Positions 53,034-62,716 of a DNA stretch of 64,000 nt are shown here, one piece after another. The notes below the pieces were generated by a model. That model saw only the letters and a program-made list of their open reading frames with translations, was not told the origin of the DNA and searched no databases. Source of the stretch: Treponema sp. (GTDB lineage Bacteria; Spirochaetota; Spirochaetia; Treponematales; Breznakiellaceae); the NCBI GenBank assembly GCA_009782555.1, contig WRIV01000009.1, positions 47,442 through 111,441 on the forward strand, in the 5' to 3' direction. The position numbers and the translations under genes are program-made. How positions within the stretch are numbered: position 1 is the first letter of the stretch; every line of letters starts with the position of its first letter.

Positions 53034-53969
53034 CTATACTCCTCCGGATACTCTCAGAACCGGTAAATAGTGACGGTGTTTTTCCCTAAGAAGGGAAACA
53101 TCCACATGGGTGTAGATTTGGGTAGTACTCAAATCCGCATGACCCAAAAGTTCCTGTACCTGCCTAAGGTCCGCCCCTCCAGCCAGCAGCGCCGTGGCAA
53201 AACTATGCCGCAAAGTATGGAGTTTGGACCCTGTCCCTAAAAGCACCGTCAGGAGGGAATAGTTTTTCCAGATTCCTTTTCGGGATAGCCTTTTTCCACG
53301 GCGTCCCAAAAAAAATGCCTTCGGATGCTGATGCCCTGCCAGTTCCGGTCGGACTTCGGAGAGGTACCGTTTTAACCACCGATCCGCCTCGCTCCCAAAA
53401 ACCGCCATTCTTTCCTTGTTCCCCTTGCCCCGGACCCGGATAATCCCTTCATTAAAAAAGATATCTCCCATATTCAAAAATACCGTCTCGGAAACCCTAA
53501 GTCCCGCGGAATAGATCAATTCATAGATCGCCCGGTTCCGAATACCTAAGGGCTTTGCCGTGTCCACCGCTTCCAGAAGGGTTTCGATTTTTTGCCGGGA
53601 AAGAACCGCTGGCAGGGTAAAACTCCGCCGGGGCATTTCCAGGGCTGCTGCGGGATTATCGGCCCGCAGACCTTCGCTGCAAAGATAACGAAAAAAGGAA
53701 CGAAGCGCCGAAACGGCCTTGGCGGCGGATCGAGAACCGATAAGTTTCCGTCGTTCTGCCAGATAATCTGTCAGCAGGGCAATATCGGCGTGGCAAAGCA
53801 TTTTTTCCGGATCAAAACCTTTCGTTTCGCTGGCCTGTCCAGGCCGGGCCGTCTGTTCAAGCCAGGAGAGAAAAAAACGTATTTCTCCCCCATAGGTTTC
53901 CACCGTCAATGGTGAACGCCGTTCCAGAGCAAGGAGCGATGACCGGTAACCGGAAAGAAAATTTTTCAT
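53034..53969 (-). CDS. xerD: Tyrosine recombinase XerD-like
   Basis: The 311-residue product has the same architecture as the recombinase at 48446, with catalytic R in [24 protein letters not shown] and [15 protein letters not shown]. With that gene it would make a XerCD pair acting on dif before division. Which of the two is the true XerC or XerD cannot be decided by eye. The ATG overlaps the ftsZ stop by 4 nt (ATGA), coupling it to the division genes. Confidence 0.85.
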   Translation of the reverse strand: MKNFLSGYRSSLLALERRSPLTVETYGGEIRFFLSWLEQTARPGQASETKGFDPEKMLCHADIALLTDYLAERRKLIGSRSAAKAVSALRSFFRYLCSEGLRADNPAAALEMPRRSFTLPAVLSRQKIETLLEAVDTAKPLGIRNRAIYELIYSAGLRVSETVFLNMGDIFFNEGIIRVRGKGNKERMAVFGSEADRWLKRYLSEVRPELAGHQHPKAFFLGRRGKRLSRKGIWKNYSLLTVLLGTGSKLHTLRHSFATALLAGGADLRQVQELLGHADLSTTQIYTHVDVSLLREKHRHYLPVLRVSGGV

Positions 53970-55129
53970 TCTGCTTTTTTCATCTCTGCCGGAAAGCGCA
54001 TTATGGTGGGGACATCCAGGTCTTCATCCTTGTAGTTCCGATGGGCTAGGTAATCAATCCGGTTTCTTGCAGAACGGCTGGTAAAACTGCTCCATTCATC
54101 AAGTCCAACTACGTCCCGGTTATTATTTGGATCGGCTTCGATTCCTATTTCTATGGCCTGGGGTTGAAATCCCGTGGCAATTACCGTTACCTGAAGTCTA
54201 TCTCCCAGTTCACTCTTGATCACTGCGCCGGAAATGATCTGTACATCCGGGTCGGCCCGCTCGGTGATAAGTTCTACCACATCTTCCAATTCCGTTAGAG
54301 CAAGAGATTCTCCGCCGGTTACACAAGCAAGAATACGCCGGGCCCCCACAATGGTTGTATCTTCCAAAAGAGGATTTTCGATCGCCTTAAGGGCCGCTTC
54401 CTGGGCCCTGTTTTCGCCGGACGCGGTCCCCACTCCCATCAGGGCATCTCCCTGACCGTACATGGTTTGTTTTACATCAGCAAAATCTACGTTCATATCA
54501 CCCGTTTCAAGGATCAAATCGGAAATACCCTGAACTCCCTGACGGAGTATGTCGTCGGCCATGCGAAAGGCTTCTCTGATGGGGGTTCGTTTTTCGACCA
54601 ATGAAAGAAGCTGCTGGTTTTGTATGACAATGAGGGTATCCACCGCTTCTTTCATTTTGGCAATCCCTTCTTCGGCCAGCCGCATCTTATAGCGGCCTTC
54701 AAAGCCAAAGGGTTTGGTCACCACCCCTACGGTCAAGGCTCCACATTCCCGGGCAACCTGGGCAATGACCGGGGCCGCACCGGTGCCGGTACCGCCCCCC
54801 ATGCCAGCGGTAACAAAGACCATGTCCGCCCCCTTTAGGGTATTGGCGATCAGATCCCGGTCTTCCATGGCGGCCTTTTCGCCCACTTCGGGTACGCCTC
54901 CGGCGCCCAGGCCGGATGTAAGTTTTGATCCTATGGAAAGTTTTGTTTCCGCCCGGCTCTGATTCAATGCCTGGAGGTCCGTATTGGCGGCAATAAACTC
55001 CACCCCTTCCAGGCCGCATTCAATCATGCGGTTTACCGCATTCGATCCGCCGCCTCCGGCACCGATTACTTTTATTACCGTTGAACGCGGACCTCTGCCT
55101 TCACGTTCTTCCACAATCTGGATATTCAT
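53966..55129 (-). CDS. ftsZ: Cell division protein FtsZ
   Basis: The tubulin-like GTPase that forms the division ring. The 387-residue product has [16 protein letters not shown] near 20, the tubulin signature [10 protein letters not shown] at 111, and the T7 loop NVDFADVK. It ends with [16 protein letters not shown], matching the conserved C-terminal FtsA-binding peptide. A GGGAGGGGAG site precedes the ATG. It lies 37 nt after ftsA. Confidence 0.97.
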   Translation of the reverse strand: MNIQIVEEREGRGPRSTVIKVIGAGGGGSNAVNRMIECGLEGVEFIAANTDLQALNQSRAETKLSIGSKLTSGLGAGGVPEVGEKAAMEDRDLIANTLKGADMVFVTAGMGGGTGTGAAPVIAQVARECGALTVGVVTKPFGFEGRYKMRLAEEGIAKMKEAVDTLIVIQNQQLLSLVEKRTPIREAFRMADDILRQGVQGISDLILETGDMNVDFADVKQTMYGQGDALMGVGTASGENRAQEAALKAIENPLLEDTTIVGARRILACVTGGESLALTELEDVVELITERADPDVQIISGAVIKSELGDRLQVTVIATGFQPQAIEIGIEADPNNNRDVVGLDEWSSFTSRSARNRIDYLAHRNYKDEDLDVPTIMRFPAEMKKAE

Positions 55130-55166
55130 CTCCCCTCCCCCAAAGACTTTTTTTATCGGACTTTCT

Positions 55167-56417
55167 CTAAAAGAACTCCCGTTTTAACCATTCTGCCAGA
55201 CGGCCAAAAAGGGAACCCCCTTCGACCCGCTTGTTTCCATTCCGCTCCTGTCCGTCCCGGATTTCCCGGTCATTCCCCTCCAGCACCAGCCCCACGGCGG
55301 TAGCATAGGCCGGATTGCAGTATTCATCCACCAGGCCCCCCACCGACAGAGGAGACCCCACCCGGGCGGGAAGCTTAAAGATTTCCGATGCCAATTCAGC
55401 GGCGCCTAAAAGCTGGGAGCCGCCGCCGGTCAGGACCACTCCGCCCCCCAGAGGACGAGACAGGGACAGTTTATCCAGTTTTTCCTTGACCATAAAGAAA
55501 ATTTCTTCCAGCCTGGGCCGGACGATCTCTTCTATCTCAACCCGGGGAATGGCCATGGGTGCCCTTCCTCCCACTCCGGGAACGATAATGTCTTCTTCCT
55601 CCGCTTGAATTCCTTCCCAGCAGCTTCCCGATTTGCGCTTAATATCTTCCGCCGCATCAAAAGAAATATTTTTGATAATGGAAATATCGCTGGTAACCTG
55701 GGTTCCTCCTGCCGGGATGGTGAGGGTTGAATAGGGGGATCCATCGAAATAGACCAGCACATCGGTGGTGCCGCCTCCCATATCGATCAATGTGGTTCCC
55801 AGTTCTTTTTCTTCATCCGTCAGTACCGCCCGGCCCGCCGCCAAGGATTGAAGCACCAGGCCGTCTACTCGAAACCCGGCGCGGTTGACGCACTTGATCA
55901 GATTTTGGGCGCTGGTTACCGAACAAGTAATGATATGCACTTCCGCTTCCAGCCGGACCCCTATCATATTCAGGGGATCATGAATTCCTTTTTGATTATC
56001 CACGATGTATGTTTGAGGAATTAGCTCCAGCATTTGCCGATCCATGGGGATCGCCACCGCCCGGGCCGCCTCCAGTACCCGCAGAAGATCATCCTCCCCT
56101 ATTTCCCTGGTTTCCCGGTTCTTACCGGTCACCGCTACCACTCCCCGGGAATTAATTCCGTCGATGTGGCTCCCCCCGATACCGGTCCAGGCGCTGTGCA
56201 GTTCCCTGCCGCTCATCATTTCCGCCGCTTCTATGGCGGCTTCCACGGAACGGAGGGTAGCTTCGATATTGACTACCACTCCCTTGCGCAATCCTGTGGA
56301 CGGACTGGTTCCCACTCCGGTTATTTCCAGGTTACCGCTTTCGGTTCGTTCACCGATAACGGCACATACCTTAGTGGTCCCTATATCAAGGCCGGCCACC
56401 AAATCACCGCTAGCCAG
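55167..56417 (-). CDS. ftsA: Cell division protein FtsA (probable CTG start)
   Basis: The actin-like protein that anchors FtsZ to the membrane. The 416-residue product has [34 protein letters not shown] and a C-terminal amphipathic anchor helix [14 protein letters not shown]. No ATG, GTG or TTG lies at the right place: the frame runs openly through ftsQ, where an earlier start would overlap by 134 nt. A perfect AGGAGG is followed after 6 nt by CTG (56417), giving [16 protein letters not shown] or GTG codons 7-8 triplets downstream are the alternatives. It overlaps ftsQ by 8 nt. Confidence 0.92.
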   Translation of the reverse strand: MASGDLVAGLDIGTTKVCAVIGERTESGNLEITGVGTSPSTGLRKGVVVNIEATLRSVEAAIEAAEMMSGRELHSAWTGIGGSHIDGINSRGVVAVTGKNRETREIGEDDLLRVLEAARAVAIPMDRQMLELIPQTYIVDNQKGIHDPLNMIGVRLEAEVHIITCSVTSAQNLIKCVNRAGFRVDGLVLQSLAAGRAVLTDEEKELGTTLIDMGGGTTDVLVYFDGSPYSTLTIPAGGTQVTSDISIIKNISFDAAEDIKRKSGSCWEGIQAEEEDIIVPGVGGRAPMAIPRVEIEEIVRPRLEEIFFMVKEKLDKLSLSRPLGGGVVLTGGGSQLLGAAELASEIFKLPARVGSPLSVGGLVDEYCNPAYATAVGLVLEGNDREIRDGQERNGNKRVEGGSLFGRLAEWLKREFF

Positions 56418-57225
56418 AATAAGCCTCCTTGTACGAAGCCGTGCCGGTTCTAAAATCAATTTCCTCGATGTTCCGGGATTTGACGGAAAGTACGTCCAGC
56501 ATGAGCAGCATATACCGGAGGGTTTCTTCGGAAATATCGTCACTGACCCGTACCCGCACTCCCTTGTGGGCAGGATAAAGCGTTAAATCAAAGCCGTCAT
56601 AATTTTTATGATTAATCTTGATCTCGGAAATCGCCGCCAGCAATTCCGGCGCATCCCGATGGAGAGTTTCCAGCCTGGCAAAAAAGGCATTATAAATCCG
56701 GGGGAGTTTCATCCCGGGATAGACCTCTTCGAGAATCAATCCGGAAATCACCGGCAGATTTTCATCTTTTCTAATGCCTACCTGTCCCACGCTATAGATC
56801 ATGCCGTCTCCGTCGATAAGGGCGGGATAGATCCGTTCTCCCCTGGAAGCAAAGGTCATCGCTGCGGGGCGGCGTCTTTCCAGGTGTATTTCTATCCGGT
56901 TGGGAAAATGTTTGATTATCCGGGCTGAGCGGACCAGGGGCAGGGCCAAGAGGGCTTCTTCCGCCGGCTTGGTATTGATTGACATATAGGAAGAGTGGCT
57001 TCCTATTCCCGCCAGGGCAAGAACCGCCGCTTCGTCGATCCCCGGAATACCCGAAACATTGATCCTTGAAAGAGGCATACAGGGACTAATGCCAAAGAGC
57101 CAAATAAGTTCCGCTCCCAGGATTACTCCAATCAGCGCTAAAATACGTTTTAGTTTTCTGTCCCCGGCAGAATGAGCGGCAGGCTGTGCCGGTAGTTCAT
57201 CCCCATACAAATATCCGCTAGACAT
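56410..57225 (-). CDS. ftsQ: Cell division protein FtsQ/DivIB
   Basis: A bitopic divisome protein. The 271-residue product has a cytoplasmic start, one membrane helix at about 28-47 (LALIGVILGAELIWLFGI), then a POTRA domain starting LSRINVSGIPGIDEAAV with LPLVRSARIIKHFPNRIEIHLERRRP, the family hallmark. A GGGAGG site precedes the ATG. It overlaps both ftsW (8 nt) and ftsA (8 nt). Confidence 0.92.
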   Translation of the reverse strand: MSSGYLYGDELPAQPAAHSAGDRKLKRILALIGVILGAELIWLFGISPCMPLSRINVSGIPGIDEAAVLALAGIGSHSSYMSINTKPAEEALLALPLVRSARIIKHFPNRIEIHLERRRPAAMTFASRGERIYPALIDGDGMIYSVGQVGIRKDENLPVISGLILEEVYPGMKLPRIYNAFFARLETLHRDAPELLAAISEIKINHKNYDGFDLTLYPAHKGVRVRVSDDISEETLRYMLLMLDVLSVKSRNIEEIDFRTGTASYKEAYSG

Positions 57226-58345
57226 TAAAAACCTCCCGTGAATTATTAACCAAGAGTCCGCACATCACCAGCGTTGTCGCCAGGGAAGAACCCCCGGCGG
57301 AAAAAAACGGCAGTGGTATTCCGGTGGCGGGGAGAGCTCCGACAACCACCGCCGTGTTCAGTAAAATTTGAGAAAAGATCATCGTCCCCAATCCAAAACC
57401 CAAAAGACTGCCAAAGATGGTCCTGCTTTTCAAAGCGCAGCGGTATGCCGCAAAAACAAAGAGGGCAAAGAGAACAAAGATCAGGGCCACCGCAACAAAG
57501 CCCCCTTCTTCGGCAAAAGAAGCAAAGATAAAGTCCGAATGAATTTCCGGCACGCTGGCGATCTTTCTGGTTCCCTGCCCAATACCCTTGCCCCAAAAAC
57601 CTCCGGAACTGATTGTAATAATGCTGTTCTTTACCTGATACCCCGCCCCTTGAGGATCGATCTCGGGCCAGAGAAAACTGATAAAACGGCGCAGCCGGTG
57701 TTCTCTGGTCAGTACAAAAAACACCGACAGGGGCAGAAAGATCGCTGCCGCCGCAAAGAAATAACGAAGTTTAATACCCGCCAGAAAAAAGATCACCATG
57801 GCATTAAAGAGAATAAAAAAGGCTGTGGAAAAATTGTTTTGCATATAGATCAGCACAAAGAAGATCACCGTAATCATCGTCGGAGGAAGCACCCCGGCGG
57901 AAAACGAATCAAGCCTGTCCGCCTTCTTGTCAAAAATATGGGCCAGATAAAAGGGAAGTACCAGTTTTACCAATTCCGATGGCTGATAAGTCGAAGAGCC
58001 CAGGCGTATCCACCGGGTGGCGCCATTCTTCATTACTCCGATACCGGGAATAAAAGTAAGAACACAAAGGATCATCGCGCCAATTACCAGAGGAAAGATC
58101 CATTCCCGGACCAGTTCCAGATTTGCCCGGGAGACAATAAAGAACAGGCCAAAGCCAAAGGCGGCCAACACTGCCTGACGGGAAATAAAGTAAAGACTGT
58201 TGCCAAACCAGCGATCTGCAAAGGCATAGGAGGCAGAATACAAAGTTACCAAGCCAATCCCGGTCAGGAGCAGTACCGAAGCCAAGAGAAGATGATCTGT
58301 TTTTGTTTTGCGGCCTGGTTGTTCCATGGCAAGAAGAGCGCTCAT
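57218..58345 (-). CDS. ftsW: Lipid II flippase/polymerase FtsW
   Basis: A SEDS-family glycan polymerase of the divisome. The 375-residue product has about ten membrane helices, the early RQAVLAAFGFGLF loop, GATRWIRLGSSTYQPSELVKL with the conserved acidic region, and the C-terminal NTAVVVGALPATGIPLPFFSAGGSSLATTL signature. Its usual partner ftsI (PBP3) is not in this cluster. ATG follows GGGAAGGA. It lies 8 nt after mraY. Confidence 0.95.
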   Translation of the reverse strand: MSALLAMEQPGRKTKTDHLLLASVLLLTGIGLVTLYSASYAFADRWFGNSLYFISRQAVLAAFGFGLFFIVSRANLELVREWIFPLVIGAMILCVLTFIPGIGVMKNGATRWIRLGSSTYQPSELVKLVLPFYLAHIFDKKADRLDSFSAGVLPPTMITVIFFVLIYMQNNFSTAFFILFNAMVIFFLAGIKLRYFFAAAAIFLPLSVFFVLTREHRLRRFISFLWPEIDPQGAGYQVKNSIITISSGGFWGKGIGQGTRKIASVPEIHSDFIFASFAEEGGFVAVALIFVLFALFVFAAYRCALKSRTIFGSLLGFGLGTMIFSQILLNTAVVVGALPATGIPLPFFSAGGSSLATTLVMCGLLVNNSREVFNV

Positions 58346-58353
58346 TCCTTCCC

Positions 58354-59433
58354 CTATTGTATTTTCAATGTAGAAAGGGCTATCAATGCAAAAAGCCCTC
58401 CAAGTATCCAGAAACGAACCACCACCTTGGTTTCCGCCCAGCCGGACAGCTCAAAATGATGATGCAGGGGACTCATCTTGAAGACCCGCCGCTTAAATAA
58501 TTTGAAAGACAAAACCTGAAGGATCACCGATGCTGCTTCCAGTACAAACACTCCGCCGATGATAAGGATTAACAATTCTTTTCGGAGGATCAGGGAAACA
58601 ACAGCGATGATCCCTCCCAGCGAAAGGCTTCCCACATCCCCCATAAATACTTCCGCCGGATGAGAATTAAACCAAAGAAAGCCCACGCAGGCCCCCACGG
58701 CGGCAAAACAAAATATGGTAAGTTCCCCCGCTCCTTCGATAAAGGGGATCCCCAGATAATCGGAAAAGTCCGCCCGGCCCGAAAGATAGGAAAGGATTCC
58801 CAGGGTAAGAAATACCCAGATCAAAAGCCCCGCCGCCAGGCCGTCCAAGCCGTCTGTCAGATTTACCGCATTGGATTCACCCACCATAAGAAGAACCGCA
58901 AAGAAAAACCAAACGGGCCCCAGATTGATGGCCGGATCTCTAAAGAAAGGAAGGTACAGGGGGCCGAATTCTTCTTCGCCAAAAAAATACAGGCTCAGTG
59001 CCGCGGCCAGAGCCACCGCAATTTGAGCGCCGAACTTAACCCATCCGGAAAGGCCATCTGAACTTTTTTTTGTTACCTTTAAATAATCATCAACATAACC
59101 AATGGTCCCAAAGGCTGCCAGGGAACCCAGACAAAGCCACACTTTAAAACTGGACAAATCCTGCCAAAGAAGGACCGCAATAATTATTGAAAGGAGGATC
59201 ATCACTCCTCCCATGGTGGGTGTTCCGCCCTTTGCAAGGTGAGTTTGGGGGCCGTCGTTCCGTATGGCCTGACCTATTTTTTGTTTCCGCAGGGCTTCGA
59301 TGATCCGGGGGCCCAAAAGATAACAGAGAAGCAGGGTGGTTATTGCCGCATAGACCGCTCTAAAGGTTACATATTGAAAAACATTAAAGGGGGTAAAATA
59401 TCTGACCAGGGGATAGAGGAATTCAAGGAACAT
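58354..59433 (-). CDS. mraY: Phospho-MurNAc-pentapeptide translocase
   Basis: MraY makes lipid I from UDP-MurNAc-pentapeptide and undecaprenyl phosphate. The 359-residue product has ten membrane helices, GTPTMGG, GYVDDYLKVTKKSSDGLSGW with the catalytic aspartates, NAVNLTDGLDGLAAG, and the C-terminal RVFKMSPLHHHFELSGW histidine motif. Length and motifs are normal. GGAGG precedes the ATG, which overlaps murF by 11 nt. Confidence 0.97.
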   Translation of the reverse strand: MFLEFLYPLVRYFTPFNVFQYVTFRAVYAAITTLLLCYLLGPRIIEALRKQKIGQAIRNDGPQTHLAKGGTPTMGGVMILLSIIIAVLLWQDLSSFKVWLCLGSLAAFGTIGYVDDYLKVTKKSSDGLSGWVKFGAQIAVALAAALSLYFFGEEEFGPLYLPFFRDPAINLGPVWFFFAVLLMVGESNAVNLTDGLDGLAAGLLIWVFLTLGILSYLSGRADFSDYLGIPFIEGAGELTIFCFAAVGACVGFLWFNSHPAEVFMGDVGSLSLGGIIAVVSLILRKELLILIIGGVFVLEAASVILQVLSFKLFKRRVFKMSPLHHHFELSGWAETKVVVRFWILGGLFALIALSTLKIQ

Positions 59434-60838
59434 CCGTTTCCTCCATCAGAACAATACCGCTTAGTGTTTCCAAAGCACAGCCCCGGGAACCCTTGAGCAG
59501 CACCAAATCCCCGGCCTGTATATGTTCTTTTACAATTGAAGAAAGATCTTTCATATTGCATGTATGGAAAAATGTCCGCTGCTTTTCTTCCAGCACTGCG
59601 GCGGCGAAGCGCATTTCTTTTCCGTAGAGGAATATGGCGGCTGCCTTTGATTCGGCCAGCAGCATTCCGATTTTCCGGTGTTCTTCTTCTTCCCTGTCCC
59701 CCAGTTCCAGCATGGAACCCAGGATATATATCCGCCGTTCCGGCCAGTCCAGGTTGTCGCAGAAGGAAAGCGCTTCCGCCGCCGAATCGGGGTTGCTGTT
59801 GTAGCAGTCCCGGATTATTGTGGTTTTTCCCCGGAGTATCTCACTGCGGCCAAAAAGGCTCTTTACAGCGGAAAGTCCCTCTCGGATGGAAACGGCGCCA
59901 ATGCCTGCTTCATCCGCCAGGGCCGCTGCGGCTAGAGCGTTCTTTAGGTTGTGCTTTCCCGGAAGGCCGAAGCCGGCGGGGATTCCCTCCCAGGTAATTT
60001 CCGTTCCCGCAAGCCCCTGGTCCAGTACAGCGTTTAATTTTCCTGATGCCGCAAAATTTTTTTGTCCGTAAAAAACTACCCGGCCCTTAACATCCTGAGC
60101 CAGATAATCCCTGAAGGGATCATCTTCTGGAATTAGGGCCGTTTCTGTCCCGGTAAATTGCGAAAAAATTTGTTTTTTTTCTTCAGCGATGGTGTCCATG
60201 CTTCCCAAAATGCCGATGTGGGCGGATCCAATGTTGGTAACAAGGGCTATCCGGGGTTTAAGCACTGCCGCAAGTTCGCCAATTTCTCCCCGCCGGTTCA
60301 TTCCCGCCTCGAAAATTCCCACTTCATGATGATCCCGGACGTCGAAGACCGCCAGAGGAAGTCCCGTTTCCGAATTCAGATTGCCGGGATTCATCACAAC
60401 CTTTTTTTCTTTATCAATAATGGAAGCGGAAATTTCTTTGGTGGTGGTTTTGCCCGAAGAACCGGTAATGCCTATCCGCAGTAAATGCGGGAACCGGTCC
60501 AGGTAGGCGGCGGCCAGATCCTGAAAGCCCTTAAGGGTATCTTCCACGACCAATAAGACAGCCCCCATTTCCGCCGCCAAAACCGCCGGATCAAGATTTG
60601 CTTCTTCCATGCCTTTTCTGCTTACCAGGGCGGCGACGGCCCCTGCAGCAAAGGATTCCCGAAGAAAGCGATGGCCGTCAGACTGCAATCCCCGGAGGGC
60701 TATAAAGAGGGCCCCGGAAATTACCTTTCGGGAATCAATGGCCACCGAAAAAAAACCTCCTCCGGCATTCCCGGGGAAAAGCTCCGCCCCCAGAGCCTGG
60801 GCAGCGCTTCGATGGTCCATCAAAAAGGGTCTATTCAT
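59423..60838 (-). CDS. murF: UDP-MurNAc-tripeptide D-alanyl-D-alanine ligase
   Basis: Adds D-Ala-D-Ala to UDP-MurNAc-tripeptide. The 471-residue product has the Mur-ligase ATP site GITGSSGKTTTKE near 110, the EAGMNRRGEIGEL motif and the C-terminal YNSNPDSAAEAL segment. ATG 60838 is chosen because it overlaps the ftsL end by 8 nt and gives a normal N-terminus; the frame is open a further 28 codons inside ftsL. MurC, MurD, MurE and MurG genes that often flank it are missing here. Confidence 0.94.
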   Translation of the reverse strand: MNRPFLMDHRSAAQALGAELFPGNAGGGFFSVAIDSRKVISGALFIALRGLQSDGHRFLRESFAAGAVAALVSRKGMEEANLDPAVLAAEMGAVLLVVEDTLKGFQDLAAAYLDRFPHLLRIGITGSSGKTTTKEISASIIDKEKKVVMNPGNLNSETGLPLAVFDVRDHHEVGIFEAGMNRRGEIGELAAVLKPRIALVTNIGSAHIGILGSMDTIAEEKKQIFSQFTGTETALIPEDDPFRDYLAQDVKGRVVFYGQKNFAASGKLNAVLDQGLAGTEITWEGIPAGFGLPGKHNLKNALAAAALADEAGIGAVSIREGLSAVKSLFGRSEILRGKTTIIRDCYNSNPDSAAEALSFCDNLDWPERRIYILGSMLELGDREEEEHRKIGMLLAESKAAAIFLYGKEMRFAAAVLEEKQRTFFHTCNMKDLSSIVKEHIQAGDLVLLKGSRGCALETLSGIVLMEETDVP

Positions 60839-61124
60839 CCGCCATCCCGCCGGATCGGGTAATGGCAATTTGCAGTATCTCTTCGGGCTGCTTTTTTTGC
60901 AAACCCAGCTGATTCCGGGCAATATGCTCTATTCTGTCGGGAGAAGAAAGGACGGCAATACCGGCGATAAGCCGTTTGTTGTTTTCCACCCATTCTTCCT
61001 GGGTTTTTTCAAGTTTTTTTAGTTCCCGCTCCAAATCACCGTAACGGGAAGACTGCCAGGCGGAAAGTGCCAAAAAAGCAGGGATGGAAAGGATAAAAAG
61101 ATAGAAAAATAAACGCCGAATCAT
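60831..61124 (-). CDS. ftsL: FtsL/DivIC-like septum protein
   Basis: A 97-residue bitopic protein: short cytoplasmic start MIRRL, membrane helix at about 5-22 (FFYLFILSIPAFLALSAW), then a periplasmic coiled coil (LERELKKLEKTQEEWVENNKRLIAGI) and the SPDRIEHIARNQLGLQKKQPEE tail typical of FtsL/FtsB/DivIC. Position between rsmH and murF supports FtsL. ATG 61124 overlaps the rsmH stop (ATGA). Confidence 0.85.
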   Translation of the reverse strand: MIRRLFFYLFILSIPAFLALSAWQSSRYGDLERELKKLEKTQEEWVENNKRLIAGIAVLSSPDRIEHIARNQLGLQKKQPEEILQIAITRSGGMADE

Positions 61125-62071
61125 GAATGCACTCCAATACCTAGTATTTCTGCTGCCCGGAATTTTGCACTCCGGGAGGGAGGATTGTTCCGGCATTCTT
61201 CTTTCCCCGCAGTTATGGGCTTGCGGGTAAGGATATTCACCGGCGGGTTTCCCTCATTTCTACATATCGGCGCTTCCGAAGGACAGGTAGAGTCCCGGCT
61301 TTTGTCCCGGAAAAAATTCTTAACCACCCGGTCTTCACCGGAATGGAAGCTAATCACCCCCATGCGGCCGCCGGGACTGAGCCGTTTAAAGGCTGCTTCC
61401 AGCATAGAGAGGAGCCGTTCTCCTTCGCCGTTTACTTCCATCCGCAAGGCCTGGAAAGTCCGGGTGGCCGGATGAATGGGACCCCTGCGGTAAACGGCAG
61501 GAACAACGATGGCGACCAGTTCCGCCAGGGCGGCGGTGGTAGTAATGGGGCTGTGTTTTTTTGCCCGGTGTACAGCGGAAGCGATGCGGCGGGAATACCG
61601 TTCCCCCGCATTGTTATAAAGAAGATCCGCAAAATCTTTTTCTGAAAGGCTCGCAATCAACTCCGCTGCAGTTTTTCCCCGGGAAGTGTCAATGCGCATA
61701 TCCAGATATTCATCCCGGTTGAAACTAAATCCCCGGCCAGAATCTTCGTAATGATAAAGGCTTATTCCCAAATCAAAGAGAATCGTGTCGGGAGAGGGAA
61801 GTTCCGCTGGATAATCGGTAAAAAATTCCTCTGCCCAGCACTTGTAGAAACATATCCGGCTGCCGAAAGGGATTAGCCGTTCCATGGCCCTGCCCTGGAT
61901 TTCTTCATCGGCGTCCACCCCGGCAATACGAAGGGTGGGGAAGCGTTCCAGAAAAGCGGCGCTGTGTCCCCCCTCGCCCAGGGTAGCATCTACCATGAAT
62001 TCACCTTCCCGCCGGGGCGCCAGGTGCTGTATTGTCTCTTCCAGTAATACCGGAGTATGGATTACTTCCAC
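61121..62071 (-). CDS. rsmH: 16S rRNA m4C1402 methyltransferase (GTG start)
   Basis: Methylates C1402 of 16S rRNA. The 316-residue product begins EVIHTPVLLEE, has DATLGEGGHS for SAM binding, FDLGISLYHYEDSGRGFSF, MRIDTSRG and the RTFQALRMEVNGE segment that is the RsmH signature. Translation starts at GTG 62071 behind GGGAGGGGAGG. It lies 115 nt after mraZ, a gap holding a hairpin repeat. Confidence 0.96.
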   Translation of the reverse strand: MEVIHTPVLLEETIQHLAPRREGEFMVDATLGEGGHSAAFLERFPTLRIAGVDADEEIQGRAMERLIPFGSRICFYKCWAEEFFTDYPAELPSPDTILFDLGISLYHYEDSGRGFSFNRDEYLDMRIDTSRGKTAAELIASLSEKDFADLLYNNAGERYSRRIASAVHRAKKHSPITTTAALAELVAIVVPAVYRRGPIHPATRTFQALRMEVNGEGERLLSMLEAAFKRLSPGGRMGVISFHSGEDRVVKNFFRDKSRDSTCPSEAPICRNEGNPPVNILTRKPITAGKEECRNNPPSRSAKFRAAEILGIGVHS

Positions 62072-62101
62072 ACCCTCCCCTCCCTTTTTTGTAAAATAGA
62101 A

Positions 62102-62128
62102 TTACCCGGAAACCTCAATTTCCGGATA
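62102..62128. repeat. Intergenic hairpin in mraZ-rsmH spacer
   Basis: CCGGAAA and TTTCCGG pair across a CCTCAA loop, extended by TTA/TAA ends. The core GGAAACCTCAATTTCC closely matches the family core GGAAACTTCAGTTTCC. About 45 nt away CCGAACAAGTCCAAT (62173-62187) repeats the flank of the 6792 copy exactly and runs into the mraZ stop codon. Confidence 0.55.
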
Positions 62129-62186
62129 ACTACCATCAAAATACAAGACCTGTGGGACAACTAACCGGGCTGCCGAACAAGTCCAA

Positions 62187-62648
62187 TCAGCACAAATTAA
62201 AAGGCCCCATTTTTTCCAGGACCGCCTCGAGCTGCTCTTCTTGCCTCTGTTCATATTCTGTATACCGGACGGCATCCCATATTTCTATGCGGATTCCGGC
62301 ACCAAGGATCACACAATCCTTCGAAAGCCCCCCGTGGTCCCGAAATTTTTGGGGAACCATGATCCGTCCGGTTTTGTCAATTTCTGCCTCACTGGTAGAA
62401 AAACTTAACCGGTGGTCAAACATATCTTTTTGCCTGGGTGTCATGGGCATATTGGCATTGGCGCTCCAAAAGCTACGGAGGCTTTCGGTTACCTTCTCAT
62501 GATTTTCCGGAGTGAAGGCCCAGATACAACTTTCAAACATGCCCTTGGTCAATATCAGCGCATTATCGGGGATCCCCTCCCTGAGCCTGGCGGGGATACT
62601 TATTCTCCCCTTTTCATCCAGTGTCGCCTGATATTCACCTCTTAGCAT
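62187..62648 (-). CDS. mraZ: Transcriptional regulator MraZ
   Basis: MraZ is a ring-forming DNA-binding protein that represses its own dcw operon. The 153-residue product has two SpoVT/AbrB-like halves: LRGEYQATLDEKGRISIPARLRE and FSTSEAEIDKTGRIMVPQKFRDH, with the DxKGR and DKxGRI motifs. ATG 62648 gives the standard MLRGEY-type start and lies behind a GAGTGG site; the frame extends 6 codons upstream. It heads the 24-kb minus-strand block, with 10-bp-phased TGGGA repeats in its leader. Confidence 0.95.
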   Translation of the reverse strand: MLRGEYQATLDEKGRISIPARLREGIPDNALILTKGMFESCIWAFTPENHEKVTESLRSFWSANANMPMTPRQKDMFDHRLSFSTSEAEIDKTGRIMVPQKFRDHGGLSKDCVILGAGIRIEIWDAVRYTEYEQRQEEQLEAVLEKMGPFNLC

Positions 62649-62650
62649 GG

Positions 62651-62716
62651 CCACTCTATTTCCCACTTTATCCCATTTTTTGGGATTTTTCTATTAATAT
62701 CCACCACTATTCCCCA
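62651..62716 (-). promoter_or_regulatory. MraZ-box-like TGGG repeats
   Basis: Read on the minus strand: TGGGG-N5-TGGTG (from 62716 and 62706), then TGGGA-N5-TGGGA (from 62675 and 62665) followed in phase by AGTGG (62655). Known MraZ operators are TGGGN repeats with 5-nt spacers. One pair covers the candidate -10 and the other lies just before the mraZ start. Confidence 0.6.

Noticed and set aside
57368..58459. Plus-strand reading frame of 363 codons over ftsW/mraY
   Set aside because: Its lysine/glutamine-rich product mirrors the antisense of membrane-helix codons; both minus-strand genes are certain.
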